DNA of 22,287 nucleotides, from assembly GCF_040605455.1 (NCBI RefSeq), contig NZ_JBEXCV010000146.1, forward strand, positions 1 through 22,287, in the 5' to 3' direction. Position numbers and translations under genes: made by a program. How positions within the stretch are numbered: the stretch's first letter is position 1; every line of letters begins with the position of its first letter. This stretch comes from Embleya sp040605455 (GTDB taxonomy: Bacteria > Actinomycetota > Actinomycetes > Streptomycetales > Streptomycetaceae). A model generated the notes under the pieces. That model searched no databases, was not told the origin of the DNA, and worked only from the letters and a program-made list of their open reading frames with translations. Positions 1-10,513 of the stretch are shown in pieces.

Positions 1-176
1 GCGGCGATCTCCTGGTTGGTGCGACCCCTCGCGATGGCCCGGATCACCTCCGTCTCGCGGGCCGAGAGCGGCTGGGCGCGGTCGGATTCGAGTGCGGGCC
101 CGGTCCGTGCCGACGCGCGGCCCGCGCTCGGGTTGCCTGCTGCCGGCTCGCCGACTACCAGCGGCGTTCGCGCCAC
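1..176 (-). CDS. LuxR-family HTH DNA-binding regulator (partial, C-terminus off the left edge)
   Basis: Reading the minus strand from about 176 down to 1 gives an open frame containing LSARETEVIRAIARGRTNQEI. This is the first half of a LuxR/GerE-type helix-turn-helix (Pfam GerE): the LSxREtEVl start, the G-R-T-N turn and the beginning of the recognition region. Only about 35 Ala/Gly/Pro-rich residues precede it, so a full receiver domain is unlikely if the GTG at 174-176 is the start. No convincing ribosome binding site is visible, and the frame stays open further upstream, so the start is uncertain. The proposed start overlaps the last 20 bases of the hydrolase gene upstream, which suggests translational coupling. 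It is probably a stand-alone HTH regulator of about 90-100 residues. Its targets cannot be told from this sequence. Confidence 0.6.
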   Translation of the reverse strand, partial: MARTPLVVGEPAAGNPSAGRASARTGPALESDRAQPLSARETEVIRAIARGRTNQEIA

Positions 177-811
177 TCGGTCAGGGCGGGGCGCTCGGCG
201 CCCAGGGTCGTGTCGTTGCCGTGGCCCGGGTAGACCCAGGTCTCGTCCGGGAGCGGATCGAAGAGCTTGTGTTCGACGTCGTCGATCAGCCGATCGAACG
301 CGGCCGGATCGCCGAAGGTGTTGCCCACCCCGCCGGGGAACAGGCAGTCTCCGGTGAACAGGTGCGGGTGACCCTTGGGGTCGTCGTACAGCAGCGCGAT
401 GCTGCCCTCGGTGTGGCCCACCAGGTGGATGGCCCGCAGTTCGATCGCGCCGAAGGCGATCGTGTCGCCGTCGTCCACGAGTACGTCGGTGGGCACCGGG
501 ACGGCCTCGGCGTCGGCGCGCCCGGCCACGGTGGTCGCGCCGGTGTGCGCGACCACCTCGGCGAGCGCCTGCCAGTGGTCCTGGTGTCGATGGGTGGTGA
601 TCACCTTCGCGAGGCCGCCGTCGCCCACCAGGGTGATCAGCGTGCTCGCGTCGTTGGCCGCGTCGATCAGCAACTGTTGATCGGTGGCGCGGCAGCGGAG
701 CAGGTAGGCGTCATTGTCGTAGGGCCCGACGGCCACCTTGGTGATCATCAGATTGGCCAGCTCGCGCACAGCCGGGGCGCCGCCGACCTTCACGGATCCG
801 TGATACGTCAT
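155..811 (-). CDS. MBL-fold metallo-hydrolase (glyoxalase II-like)
   Basis: This is a metallo-beta-lactamase-fold hydrolase. Numbered from the upstream ATG at 820, the zinc-site residues are all present: THRHQDH gives H77, H79, D81 and H82, followed by H136, D158 and H200 in a YPGHG motif. The tail TTLGAERPAL-EW is typical of glyoxalase II-like hydrolases, which cleave thioesters made from a low-molecular-weight thiol and an aldehyde. In an actinomycete that thiol would be mycothiol (inference). A GGGGAGG ribosome site directly abuts the ATG at 820 but sits 9 nt before the ATG at 811. I therefore prefer 811, giving 218 residues; the alternative adds three. It lies 70 bp downstream of the mycothiol-type isomerase gene on the same strand and is probably co-transcribed with it. 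A similar hydrolase gene lies next to uvrA in Mycobacterium, as I recall. Confidence 0.9.
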   Translation of the reverse strand: MTYHGSVKVGGAPAVRELANLMITKVAVGPYDNDAYLLRCRATDQQLLIDAANDASTLITLVGDGGLAKVITTHRHQDHWQALAEVVAHTGATTVAGRADAEAVPVPTDVLVDDGDTIAFGAIELRAIHLVGHTEGSIALLYDDPKGHPHLFTGDCLFPGGVGNTFGDPAAFDRLIDDVEHKLFDPLPDETWVYPGHGNDTTLGAERPALTEWRERRW

Positions 812-881
812 ACGGGCCATCCTCCCCGTCCGCGCCCCCTCTCGGCTACCGAGCGGCGGTGGCGGCGGCCACTTCCACCCG

Positions 882-1616
882 CTACATCCAAGCGGGCAGC
901 GGTGGCAGGCGGCCGAACGGCTCGACGATCAGGCCGTCGCCGTTGGTCCGGCCGATCAGCCACGCGAGCAGCGACTGACGGCGACCGGAGACGACCGCGG
1001 CGGGAGCCACGCCCTCCGGGCCGATCAACTGCTCGCGGTGGGTGATGTCGTCGCGCAGCAGCAGCGGCGGGCAGTCCGGCCGGCCCCGGAAGGAGGCCGC
1101 GACCTCGTTCAGCTCGCGCTCGGTGTACTCGGTCGGCCAGTGCGCCGGCGTCCAGCCCGCGTCCAGGTCGACGTGGTGTATGTACAGCTCGCGCAGTCGC
1201 CTGCCCGGCAGCGTCGTGGCGGCGATCTCGCCCGCGTTGCGCGCGGTGACCTTGGCGCCCCACGCGGTCGGCGTCATCGCGGTGAACGCCTGGGCGAACC
1301 GGCCGGACGCGTCGTACAGGTCGGTGAGCTGCTCCTGCGCCGGCCGACCGGCGCCCTCCTCGATGGCCCGATCGCGGGCGTCCCCCGGCGGGTACATCGG
1401 CGTCGGGATCCCGGTGCGGGCCCAGTTCAGCAGGTTGGTCAGGGCGTCCGCGTTGCGCGCGAGGTGGGTCAGCACATGGCCCCTGGTCCACCCGGGCAAC
1501 AACGACGGACCGGCCAGGTGCTCGGACGTCAGCCGTTCCGCGCTCGCCAATACCTGCGCGGTCGCGTCGTTGATCTCCGCGAGCAGTGCGGCGGGGTCGA
1601 ACCCGTCCGTGGTCAC
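882..1616 (-). CDS. Maleylpyruvate isomerase-family (DinB-fold) mycothiol-dependent enzyme
   Basis: A 244-residue protein of the MDMPI/DinB four-helix family. The N-terminal half carries LPGWTRGHVLTHLARNADAL, the hallmark of this family. The three expected metal ligands are visible as H51, E143 and H147 (E-L-Y-I-H-H). Characterised members use mycothiol to isomerise maleylpyruvate, and many homologues conjugate mycothiol to unknown electrophiles, so the substrate here is unknown. The start is a GTG at 1616, with a strong GGGGGAGG site 5 nt upstream; the overlapping ATG at 1620 is out of frame. It is divergent from uvrA across a 355-bp region. The glyoxalase II-like hydrolase follows on the same strand, which suggests a small thiol-dependent detoxification operon. 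Confidence 0.88.
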   Translation of the reverse strand: MTTDGFDPAALLAEINDATAQVLASAERLTSEHLAGPSLLPGWTRGHVLTHLARNADALTNLLNWARTGIPTPMYPPGDARDRAIEEGAGRPAQEQLTDLYDASGRFAQAFTAMTPTAWGAKVTARNAGEIAATTLPGRRLRELYIHHVDLDAGWTPAHWPTEYTERELNEVAASFRGRPDCPPLLLRDDITHREQLIGPEGVAPAAVVSGRRQSLLAWLIGRTNGDGLIVEPFGRLPPLPAWM

Positions 1617-1971
1617 GCATACCTCCCCCGGATCGCCCCCGCCGCCGTTGCGCGGGACGAGACGGGTCCCGGTGCGGCGAGGTCTTGGGGTTTCACCTTA
1701 GTGGCGTGCGCCGGCCCGAGTGCTCGGGCCGAAGCTTCACACGATCGAGTGAAGAGTGGCCGCAGGAAGTTTTGTTCGAATGAATGTGCGATAGCCTGGC
1801 GGTTCAAAGGGGAACAAAAACCTGCCCTTGGCTGCTTACGATGGCGCGAGGCACGGCTTCGATCGGCATCGTCCCGGTCAACACCGCCTCGATCCGCACT
1901 GTCGACGCGTACCGATCAGCTCGACACCATTCAGCCGCAGCGGCATGTCGTCGAAGGGTTTCGATTCTCAA
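1617..1971. promoter_or_regulatory. Divergent control region between the MDMPI-like gene and uvrA
   Basis: These 355 bases hold no credible gene. They contain a 20-bp palindrome (1712-1731) and a relatively AT-rich stretch around 1765-1820. A small inverted repeat lies at 1951-1964 (TCGAA-GGGT-TTCGA), just before the uvrA start and over its weak GAAGGG ribosome site. Promoters for both directions must lie here, but I could not assign -35 and -10 boxes with confidence. No clear LexA-type GAAC-N4-GTTC box was found. A spaced GTTC-N6-GAAC pair near 1803 has the opposite orientation. Confidence 0.6.
1712..1731. promoter_or_regulatory. Perfect 9-bp inverted repeat, candidate operator
   Basis: CGGCCCGAG and its exact reverse complement CTCGGGCCG are separated by two bases. 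The two-base spacer is too short for a good RNA hairpin loop. That points to a dimeric DNA-binding protein site rather than a terminator. It lies about 100 bp upstream of the minus-strand enzyme gene and 240 bp upstream of uvrA. Confidence 0.45.
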
Positions 1972-4818
<2,847 letters not shown>

Positions 4819-4866
4819 CGTGAGCGGCACCAAGGCCGGGCCGGGTGCGAGGATTGACCGGCCTCA

Positions 4867-4898
4867 CGGTGGCGTGGCCCGTCCGGGCCACGCCACCG
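4867..4898 (+). terminator. Strong hairpin after uvrA (no T tract)
   Basis: GGTGGCGTGGCCC (4868-4880) and GGGCCACGCCACC (4885-4897) form a perfect 13-bp stem with loop GTCC. It extends to 14 bp through C4867-G4898. No run of T follows, as is common in high-GC actinomycetes. It lies between the uvrA stop and the Rieske ribosome site, so it is either the uvrA terminator or a leader structure of the Rieske mRNA. Confidence 0.6.
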
Positions 4899-4925
4899 GC
4901 GTCACCGTTCACAAGGAGATCCCGC

Positions 4926-5402
4926 ATGACCCCGCAGCAGCAGCCCCGGCCCGAGACCGCCTGCGATGGTGCGGCCGACCACGGACCGGACCGGCGCACC
5001 CTGCTGCGAGGGGCCGCGGTGGTCGGCGCGGTCGGCGCCGCCGGACTCGGCCTGACCTCGTGCACCGCGGAGAACCAGCCCGCGTCGCCGCACGAGAAGA
5101 AGCTGCTCGACGGGCCGGTCACGGTGGGTCGCTCCGAGGACGTGAAGGTCGGCAAGGGCAAGGTCTACACCGACACCTCGATCGTGGTGACCCAGCCCGC
5201 CAAGGACGATTACAAGGCGTTCGACGCCCGTTGTCCGCACCAGGGGTGTCTGGTCACCAAGGTCGACCAGGGTGTCATCCAGTGCCAGTGCCACGGCAGC
5301 CAGTTCTCGATGAACGACGGTTCCGTCGTCCGCCGACCCGCGAAGCACGGTCTGACGCCGCTGCCGGTCACTGTGACGAACGGCGAGATCGTGGTGGGTT
5401 GA
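4926..5402 (+). CDS. Rieske [2Fe-2S] protein, Tat-type lipoprotein
   Basis: A 158-residue exported Rieske iron-sulfur protein. The start is the ATG at 4926, with AAGGAGAT 5 nt upstream; an earlier in-frame ATG at 4845 lies inside the preceding hairpin region and is rejected. The N-terminus has a twin-arginine signal (D-R-R-T-L-L, R23-R24), a hydrophobic stretch and a lipobox ending at C46 (L-T-S-C). It is therefore probably folded in the cytoplasm, exported by Tat and lipid-anchored outside. Cluster motifs are CPHQGC (ligands C103 and H105) and CQCHGS (ligands C120 and H123), with C108 and C122 placed for the bridging disulfide. It is too small to be the cytochrome bc1 Rieske subunit (QcrA) and has no oxygenase partner nearby, so its electron partner is unknown. 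It sits between uvrA and uvrC. Confidence 0.93.
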   Translation: MTPQQQPRPETACDGAADHGPDRRTLLRGAAVVGAVGAAGLGLTSCTAENQPASPHEKKLLDGPVTVGRSEDVKVGKGKVYTDTSIVVTQPAKDDYKAFDARCPHQGCLVTKVDQGVIQCQCHGSQFSMNDGSVVRRPAKHGLTPLPVTVTNGEIVVG

Positions 5403-5412
5403 CTGCAAAAAT

Positions 5413-5435
5413 CTGTCGGAGCCAGCACATAGGGT
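5413..5435 (+). promoter_or_regulatory. RecA-NDp/PafBC-type DNA-damage promoter upstream of uvrC
   Basis: CTGTCGGAG (5413-5421), exactly 8 bases, then TAGGGT (5430-5435). The known mycobacterial LexA-independent damage motif is tTGTCRgtg-N8-TAnnnT. This site matches seven of nine positions in the first block and all fixed positions of the -10, with exact spacing. The -10 ends 6 bases before the uvrC ATG, so initiation would fall at or next to the A of the start codon. Confidence 0.6.
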
Positions 5436-5441
5436 GGAGAA

Positions 5442-7538
5442 ATGGACCCGTCGTCGTACCGGCCCGCGCCCGGCCAGATCCCGACGTCGCCCGGTGTATA
5501 CCGGTTCAGCGACGAGCACGGGCGCGTGGTCTACGTCGGCAAGGCGAAGAACCTGCGCGCCCGGCTCTCGTCCTACTTCCAGGACCTGGCCAACCTGCAC
5601 CCGCGCACCCAGAGCATGGTCACCACCGCCTCGGCGGTGGACTGGACCGTGGTCGGCACCGAGGTCGAGGCGCTCCAGCTGGAGTACTCCTGGATCAAGG
5701 AGTTCGACCCGCGCTTCAACGTCAAATACCGCGACGACAAGAGCTACCCCTCACTCGCGGTGACGCTCGACGAGGAGTTCCCGCGCGCCCAGGTGATGCG
5801 TGGCCCGCACCGCAAGGGTGTGCGCTACTTCGGGCCCTACGGGCACGCGTGGGCCATCCGCGAGACGCTCGACCTGCTGTTGCGGGTGTTCCCGGTGCGC
5901 ACGTGCTCGGCCGGCGTGTTCAAGAACGCCCGCCAGGTCGGCCGTCCGTGCCTGCTCGGCTACATCGGCAAGTGCGCGGCGCCGTGCACCGGCAAGATCT
6001 CCGCCGAGGACCACCACGCGCTCGCCGAGGACTTCTGCGAGTTCATGGCCGGCCGCACCGGGCCCTACATCAAGCGCGTCGAGCGGGAGATGAAGCAGGC
6101 CGCGCAGGCGATGGAGTACGAGAAGGCGGCCCGGCTGCGGGACGACATAACGGCGCTCACCCGGGCCCTGGAGAAGAACGCGATCGTCTTCGGCGACGGC
6201 ACCGACGCGGATGTGATCGCGCTGGCCGAAGACGAACTCGAGGTCGCCGTCCAGATTTTCCACGTCCGCGGCGGCCGGGTGCGCGGTCAGCGCGGCTGGG
6301 TCACCGAGCGGGTCGAGGACGTGGACACCGCCGACCTGGTCGAACACTTCCTTCAGCAGCTCTACGGCGAGCAGCGCGGCGAGGCCGTGCCGCGCGAGGT
6401 GCTGGTGCCGGCGCTGCCCGCGGACACCGCGGCGCTGACCCAGTGGTTGTGCGAGCTGCGCGGCGCCAAGGTGGAACTGCGGGTGCCGCAGCGCGGCGAC
6501 AAGAAGTCGCTCCAGGAGACCGTGCAGCGCAACGCCGCTCAGGCGCTGAACCTGCACAAGCTGCGCCGGGCCGGCGATCTGACCGCCCGTTCGCTCGCCC
6601 TCCAGCAACTGGCCGAGGCGCTGGAGATGGACACCGCGCCGCTGCGCATCGAGTGCTTCGACATCTCGCATCTGCAGGGCACCGAGGTGGTCGCCTCGAT
6701 GGTGGTCTTCGAGGACGGCCTGCCGCGCAAGAGCGAGTACCGGCGGTTCGCGATCAAAACCTTCGAGGGTCAGGACGACCCGAGAGCGATGCACGAGGTG
6801 CTCACCCGGCGGTTCCGGCGCTACAAGTCCGACCTCGCGCGCGACGCGGCCGCCGATGCGGCCGCAGCCGGCGCCGATGAGGCGGACGGTGCGGAGAACA
6901 CCGGTCCGATCGACCCGGAGACCGGCCGGCCCAAGCGCTTCGCCTACCCGCCGCAGCTGATCGTGGTCGACGGCGGTCAACCCCAGGTCGCCGCCGCCGT
7001 GCGGGCCCTGGAGGAGGCCGGCGTGGTCGACGTCACCGTGTGCGGGCTGGCCAAGCGGCTCGAAGAGGTGTGGGTGCCCGGCGAGGACGACCCGGTCGTG
7101 CTCCCGCGCAGCAGCGGCGAGGCGCTGCTGATGCTCCAGCGGATCCGAGACGAGGCGCACCGCTTCGCGATCACCTACCACCGGTCCAAGCGGTCCAAGG
7201 CGATGACGGCCAGTGCCCTCGACGACGTTCCCGGACTGGGCGCGACCCGCCGCAAGGCGGTACTCGCCCACTTCGGCTCGCTCAAGCGGCTGCGCGCTGC
7301 CGGCATCGAGCAGATCACCGAGGTACCCGGCATCGGCCGGGCCACCGCGGTGGCGATCGTGGCGGCGCTCGCCACGCGGGCGCCCTCGGCACCGGCGGTG
7401 AACACCGCGACGGGCGAGATCATCGAAGACGACGCCGTCGTTGTAGTCGATGGGGCCGTCGAAGCCGACGAGGCGGTCCCGGTTGTACCCCCGAGGCAGG
7501 AACCAGCAGGAGGAAGCGTTGAACTCGCCCAGCCGTAG
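5442..7538 (+). CDS. uvrC: Excinuclease ABC subunit C (UvrC)
   Basis: UvrC is the dual-incision nuclease of nucleotide excision repair; it cuts 3' then 5' of a UvrB-marked lesion. The N-terminal GIY-YIG domain appears as G18-V-Y20 and Y31-V-G33, with catalytic-type R39, E76 and N93. A UVR helix that binds UvrB lies at about 211-246 (EREMKQAAQAMEYEKAARLR). The RNase H-like nuclease domain has ECFDISHLQG (D407) and VVDGG (D510). Tandem helix-hairpin-helix motifs begin at about 593. An Ala/Asp-rich insert at about 466-490 interrupts the second nuclease domain, and the last 60 residues are a low-complexity Val/Ala/Glu tail. The length is 698 residues. A GGTGGAG sequence lies just before the ATG, but the promoter placement suggests a leaderless transcript. 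The rapZ start follows after 24 bp. Confidence 0.97.
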   Translation: MDPSSYRPAPGQIPTSPGVYRFSDEHGRVVYVGKAKNLRARLSSYFQDLANLHPRTQSMVTTASAVDWTVVGTEVEALQLEYSWIKEFDPRFNVKYRDDKSYPSLAVTLDEEFPRAQVMRGPHRKGVRYFGPYGHAWAIRETLDLLLRVFPVRTCSAGVFKNARQVGRPCLLGYIGKCAAPCTGKISAEDHHALAEDFCEFMAGRTGPYIKRVEREMKQAAQAMEYEKAARLRDDITALTRALEKNAIVFGDGTDADVIALAEDELEVAVQIFHVRGGRVRGQRGWVTERVEDVDTADLVEHFLQQLYGEQRGEAVPREVLVPALPADTAALTQWLCELRGAKVELRVPQRGDKKSLQETVQRNAAQALNLHKLRRAGDLTARSLALQQLAEALEMDTAPLRIECFDISHLQGTEVVASMVVFEDGLPRKSEYRRFAIKTFEGQDDPRAMHEVLTRRFRRYKSDLARDAAADAAAAGADEADGAENTGPIDPETGRPKRFAYPPQLIVVDGGQPQVAAAVRALEEAGVVDVTVCGLAKRLEEVWVPGEDDPVVLPRSSGEALLMLQRIRDEAHRFAITYHRSKRSKAMTASALDDVPGLGATRRKAVLAHFGSLKRLRAAGIEQITEVPGIGRATAVAIVAALATRAPSAPAVNTATGEIIEDDAVVVVDGAVEADEAVPVVPPRQEPAGGSVELAQP

Positions 7539-7562
7539 GTGCGGCACGCACCGGGGGGACGC

Positions 7563-8456
7563 ATGAGTACCGAGATCACGAGCACGGCGGTCGAGGGCAC
7601 TCCGGAGTTGGTGATCATCTCCGGCATGTCCGGCGCCGGTCGCAGCACCGCCGCCAAGGGCATGGAGGACCTCGGCTGGTTCGTGGTGGACAACCTGCCG
7701 CCGTCGCTGATTCCCGCGATGGTCGACCTCGGCGCCCGGACCCAGGGGGCGGTCGCGCGGATAGCGGTCGTCGTCGACGTGCGCGGCCGGACCTTCTTCG
7801 ACGACCTGCGCTCGGCGCTGAGCGAGTTGGACGCGGCCGGCGTGGTGCGTCGGATCGTCTTTCTGGAGGCATCCGACGACGTCCTGGTGCGGCGCTTCGA
7901 GGGCGTGCGCCGGCCGCACCCGCTCCAGGGCGACGGGCGCATCCCGGACGGCATCGCCCGCGAGCGCGAACTGCTGCGCGAGCTGCGCGGCGAGGCCGAC
8001 CTGGTGATCGACACCTCCGACATCAACGTGCACCAGCTGCGCGCGAGGATGGACGATCGGTTCGCCGGCTCCGGCGAGCCGCAGCTGCGCGCCACGGTGA
8101 TGTCCTTCGGCTTCAAGTACGGCCTCCCGGTGGACGCCGACCTGGTCGTCGACTGCCGCTTCCTGCCCAACCCGCACTGGATCCCGGAGCTTCGCCCGCA
8201 CACCGGCATGGACGAGGCGGTCAGCCGGTACGTGTTCGACCAGCCCGGCGCCAAGGAGTTCCTGGACCGGTACGCCGAGCTGCTGCACATCGTCACCGAG
8301 GGCTACCGCCGTGAGGGCAAGCGCTATGTGACGCTCGCGGTGGGCTGTACCGGTGGCAAGCACCGCAGCGTGGCGATGGCCGAACGCCTGGCCCGCCGGC
8401 TCACCGAGGACGGCCTGGACACCGTGCTCGTGCACCGCGACATGGGCAGGGAATGA
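7563..8456 (+). CDS. rapZ: RapZ-family nucleotide-binding protein
   Basis: A 297-residue P-loop protein of the RapZ (YvcJ) family. Walker A is G21-M-S-G-A-G-R-S-T29, followed by FVVDN (D43). The C-terminal domain carries the family motif GCTGGKHRSV (261-270). In E. coli RapZ is an RNA-binding adaptor that controls the GlmS pathway. In Gram-positive bacteria homologues bind nucleotides and their role is less clear. The ATG at 7563 is preferred because GGGGGGA lies just upstream; the GTG at 7539 adjoining the uvrC stop would add eight unconserved residues. Its stop overlaps the yvcK start (ATGA), so the rapZ-yvcK-whiA genes are translationally coupled. This gene order is characteristic of actinobacteria and many Firmicutes. 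Confidence 0.95.
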   Translation: MSTEITSTAVEGTPELVIISGMSGAGRSTAAKGMEDLGWFVVDNLPPSLIPAMVDLGARTQGAVARIAVVVDVRGRTFFDDLRSALSELDAAGVVRRIVFLEASDDVLVRRFEGVRRPHPLQGDGRIPDGIARERELLRELRGEADLVIDTSDINVHQLRARMDDRFAGSGEPQLRATVMSFGFKYGLPVDADLVVDCRFLPNPHWIPELRPHTGMDEAVSRYVFDQPGAKEFLDRYAELLHIVTEGYRREGKRYVTLAVGCTGGKHRSVAMAERLARRLTEDGLDTVLVHRDMGRE

Positions 8457-9418
8457 GCGGCCCCAAGGTGGTCGCCTTGGGTGGCGGACACGGGCTCGCG
8501 GCCTCGCTGGCGGCTCTGCGTCGGCTCACCGACGACCTGACGGCGATCGTCACGGTCGCCGACGACGGCGGCTCCAGCGGGCGGCTGCGCAAGGACCTGG
8601 GCGTGTTGCCGCCCGGCGATCTGCGGATGGCGCTGGCCGCGCTGTGCGGCGACGACGAGTGGGGGGTGACCTGGAGTCGGGTCATCCAGCACCGGTTCCG
8701 CCGCGAGGGCGAGCTGAACGGGCACGCGGTCGGCAATCTGCTTCTGGTCGGCCTGTGGGAACTGATGGACGACCCGATCGCGGCCCTGGACTGGATGGGT
8801 CGGCTGCTCGGTGCGCACGGGCGGGTGCTGCCGATGTCGGCGGTCCCGCTGGACATCGAGGCGGACGTGGCCGGGCACGACCCGGCCCGGCCGGACGAGA
8901 TGTCCGTCGTACGCGGGCAGGCGCAGGTCGCGGTGACCCCGGGCGACGTGCGCGGGATCCGGCTGCTGCCGGGTGACCCGCCCGCCGTGCCGGAGGCGGT
9001 CGCGGCGGTTCGTGACGCCGATTGGGTGGTTGTCGGACCCGGGTCGTGGTTCACCTCGGTGCTGCCCCACCTGCTCGTTCCCGAGTTGGCGACGGCCCTG
9101 GTGGAGACCAAGGCCAGGCGGCTGCTCGCGCTGAACCTGGCCCCGCAGCCGGGCGAGACGGCGGGGTTCTCGCCGCAGCAGCACCTGGAGGTGCTGGCCG
9201 CCCACGCTCCCGGACTGACCTTTGACATCGTCCTCGGCGACCGCGACCGTGTGGAGGACGTACCGGGCCTGGAACAGGCCACGGCGGCGCTCGGTGGACA
9301 CGTGCACCTGGCCCCCGTTTCGGCGGTCGACGGCACCGCGCGACACGACCCCGAACGGTTGGCCGCAGCCTACGGCCGGATCTTCGTCGATCGTGAAAGG
9401 ATCGCTCCATGGCGATGA
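8453..9418 (+). CDS. yvcK: YvcK/CofD-like gluconeogenesis factor
   Basis: A 321-residue member of the YvcK (GlmR/CuvA) family, which binds UDP-sugars and links central carbon metabolism to cell-wall synthesis. Family landmarks are the N-terminal VALGGGHG loop (G10-G12), TVADDGGSSGRLR (34-46), the GNLLLVGL helix, GPGSWFTSVLPHLLV, and the conserved NLAPQPGET-GFS segment near residue 230. The CofD branch makes F420 precursors, but the sequence pattern and the rapZ-whiA context favour YvcK. Translation starts at the ATG inside the rapZ stop (4-nt overlap) and ends 10 nt inside whiA. The protein is therefore made in a coupled operon. Confidence 0.95.
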   Translation: MSGPKVVALGGGHGLAASLAALRRLTDDLTAIVTVADDGGSSGRLRKDLGVLPPGDLRMALAALCGDDEWGVTWSRVIQHRFRREGELNGHAVGNLLLVGLWELMDDPIAALDWMGRLLGAHGRVLPMSAVPLDIEADVAGHDPARPDEMSVVRGQAQVAVTPGDVRGIRLLPGDPPAVPEAVAAVRDADWVVVGPGSWFTSVLPHLLVPELATALVETKARRLLALNLAPQPGETAGFSPQQHLEVLAAHAPGLTFDIVLGDRDRVEDVPGLEQATAALGGHVHLAPVSAVDGTARHDPERLAAAYGRIFVDRERIAPWR

Positions 9419-10389
9419 CGGCAGCAGTGAAGGACGAGCTCAGCCGCCTCCCGGTCACCCGGTCGTGCTGTCGCAAGGCGGAGGTCTCCGCGCTCTTGCG
9501 CTTCGCGGGCGGACTGCACATCGTGGGCGGGCGAATCGTCATCGAGGCGGAATTGGACACGGCGATGGCCGCGCGCCGCCTGCGCAAGGACATCCTGGAG
9601 GTCTACGGGCACAGCTCGGACCTGGTGGTGGTGGCCCCCGGCGGATTGCGGCGCGGCAGCCGCTACGTGGTGCGGGTCGCCGTCGGCGGCGACCAGTTGG
9701 CCAGGCAGACCGGGTTGCTGGACGCCCGCGGGCGTCCGGTGCGGGGCCTGCCGCCGCAGGTCGTCTCCGGTGCGACGTGTGACGCGGAGGCCGCCTGGCG
9801 CGGCGCGTTCCTGGCACACGGCTCGCTCACCGAGCCCGGCCGCTCCTCGGCCATGGAGGTGACCTGCCCCGGTTCGGAGGCGGCCCTCGCGCTGGTCGGC
9901 GCGGCCCGCCGGCTCGGCCTCGCGGCCAAGTCGCGCGAGGTGCGCGGCGTGGACCGGGTCGTGGTTCGCGACGGCGACGCGATCGGCGCGCTGCTTACCC
10001 GGCTCGGCGCGCACGAGAGCGTGCTGGCCTGGGAGGAGCGGCGAATGCGCCGCGAGGTGCGGGCCACCGCGAATCGGCTGGCCAACTTCGACGACGCGAA
10101 CCTGCGCCGCTCGGCCCGCGCGGCCGTGGCGGCGGGCGCGCGCGTGCAGCGGGCCCTGGAGATCCTCGGCGAGGAGGTCCCGGAGCACCTGGCCGCAGCC
10201 GGCAAGCTGCGGCTCGACCACAAGCAGGCGTCCCTGGAGGAGTTGGGCGGGTTGGCCGAGCCACCGCTGACCAAGGACGCGGTCGCGGGTCGGATCCGGC
10301 GGTTGCTCGCGATGGCCGACAAGCGTGCCGGCGAGCTGGGCATGCCCGGCACGGACGCCGGCCTGTCGGTGGACATACTCGTGTCCTGA
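9409..10389 (+). CDS. whiA: Sporulation/cell-division transcriptional regulator WhiA
   Basis: WhiA is a DNA-binding protein that, with WhiB, controls the switch from aerial growth to sporulation septation in Streptomyces. It is conserved in most Gram-positive bacteria. This 326-residue protein begins MAMTAAVKDELSRLPVTRSCC and has the LAGLIDADG-like N-terminal domain (cf. AAWRGAFLAHGSLTEPG). A C-terminal helix-turn-helix region follows (RMRREVRATANRLANFDDANLRRSA, then DPPLTKDAVAGRIRRL-like sequence reading EPPLTKDAVAGRIRRL). GAAAGGA lies about 7 nt before the ATG at 9409; a second ATG two codons later is possible. It is the last gene of the coupled rapZ-yvcK-whiA set. A 124-bp gap follows. Confidence 0.97.
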   Translation: MAMTAAVKDELSRLPVTRSCCRKAEVSALLRFAGGLHIVGGRIVIEAELDTAMAARRLRKDILEVYGHSSDLVVVAPGGLRRGSRYVVRVAVGGDQLARQTGLLDARGRPVRGLPPQVVSGATCDAEAAWRGAFLAHGSLTEPGRSSAMEVTCPGSEAALALVGAARRLGLAAKSREVRGVDRVVVRDGDAIGALLTRLGAHESVLAWEERRMRREVRATANRLANFDDANLRRSARAAVAAGARVQRALEILGEEVPEHLAAAGKLRLDHKQASLEELGGLAEPPLTKDAVAGRIRRLLAMADKRAGELGMPGTDAGLSVDILVS

Positions 10390-10513
10390 TCAGTTTCCGG
10401 AGCAGGTGTGCGCAGCCCGAAAACCATTCGAAGGCGTCGAACCGCGAGACATAGGGTCTCCGGGTCGGCGCCTTCGTCCGTTGTCGGGGGAAGGCCGCGC
10501 ACGCGAGGAAGGA

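Noticed and set aside
1803..1816. GTTC-N6-GAAC near 1803 as a LexA box
   Set aside because: Gram-positive LexA sites are GAAC-N4-GTTC; here orientation and spacing are both wrong.
1899..1921. CTGTCGACG-N8-TCAGCT upstream of uvrA as a PafBC-type promoter
   Set aside because: Three mismatches in the first block and a -10 that lacks the required A at position 2. Too weak to call, although uvrA would be a sensible target.
4820..6880. 686-codon plus-strand frame over the Rieske gene and uvrC
   Set aside because: It is out of frame with both genes and Arg/Pro-rich. It is a shadow.
5751..8435. 894-codon antisense frame across uvrC and rapZ
   Set aside because: It spans two clear sense genes and encodes no recognisable domain.
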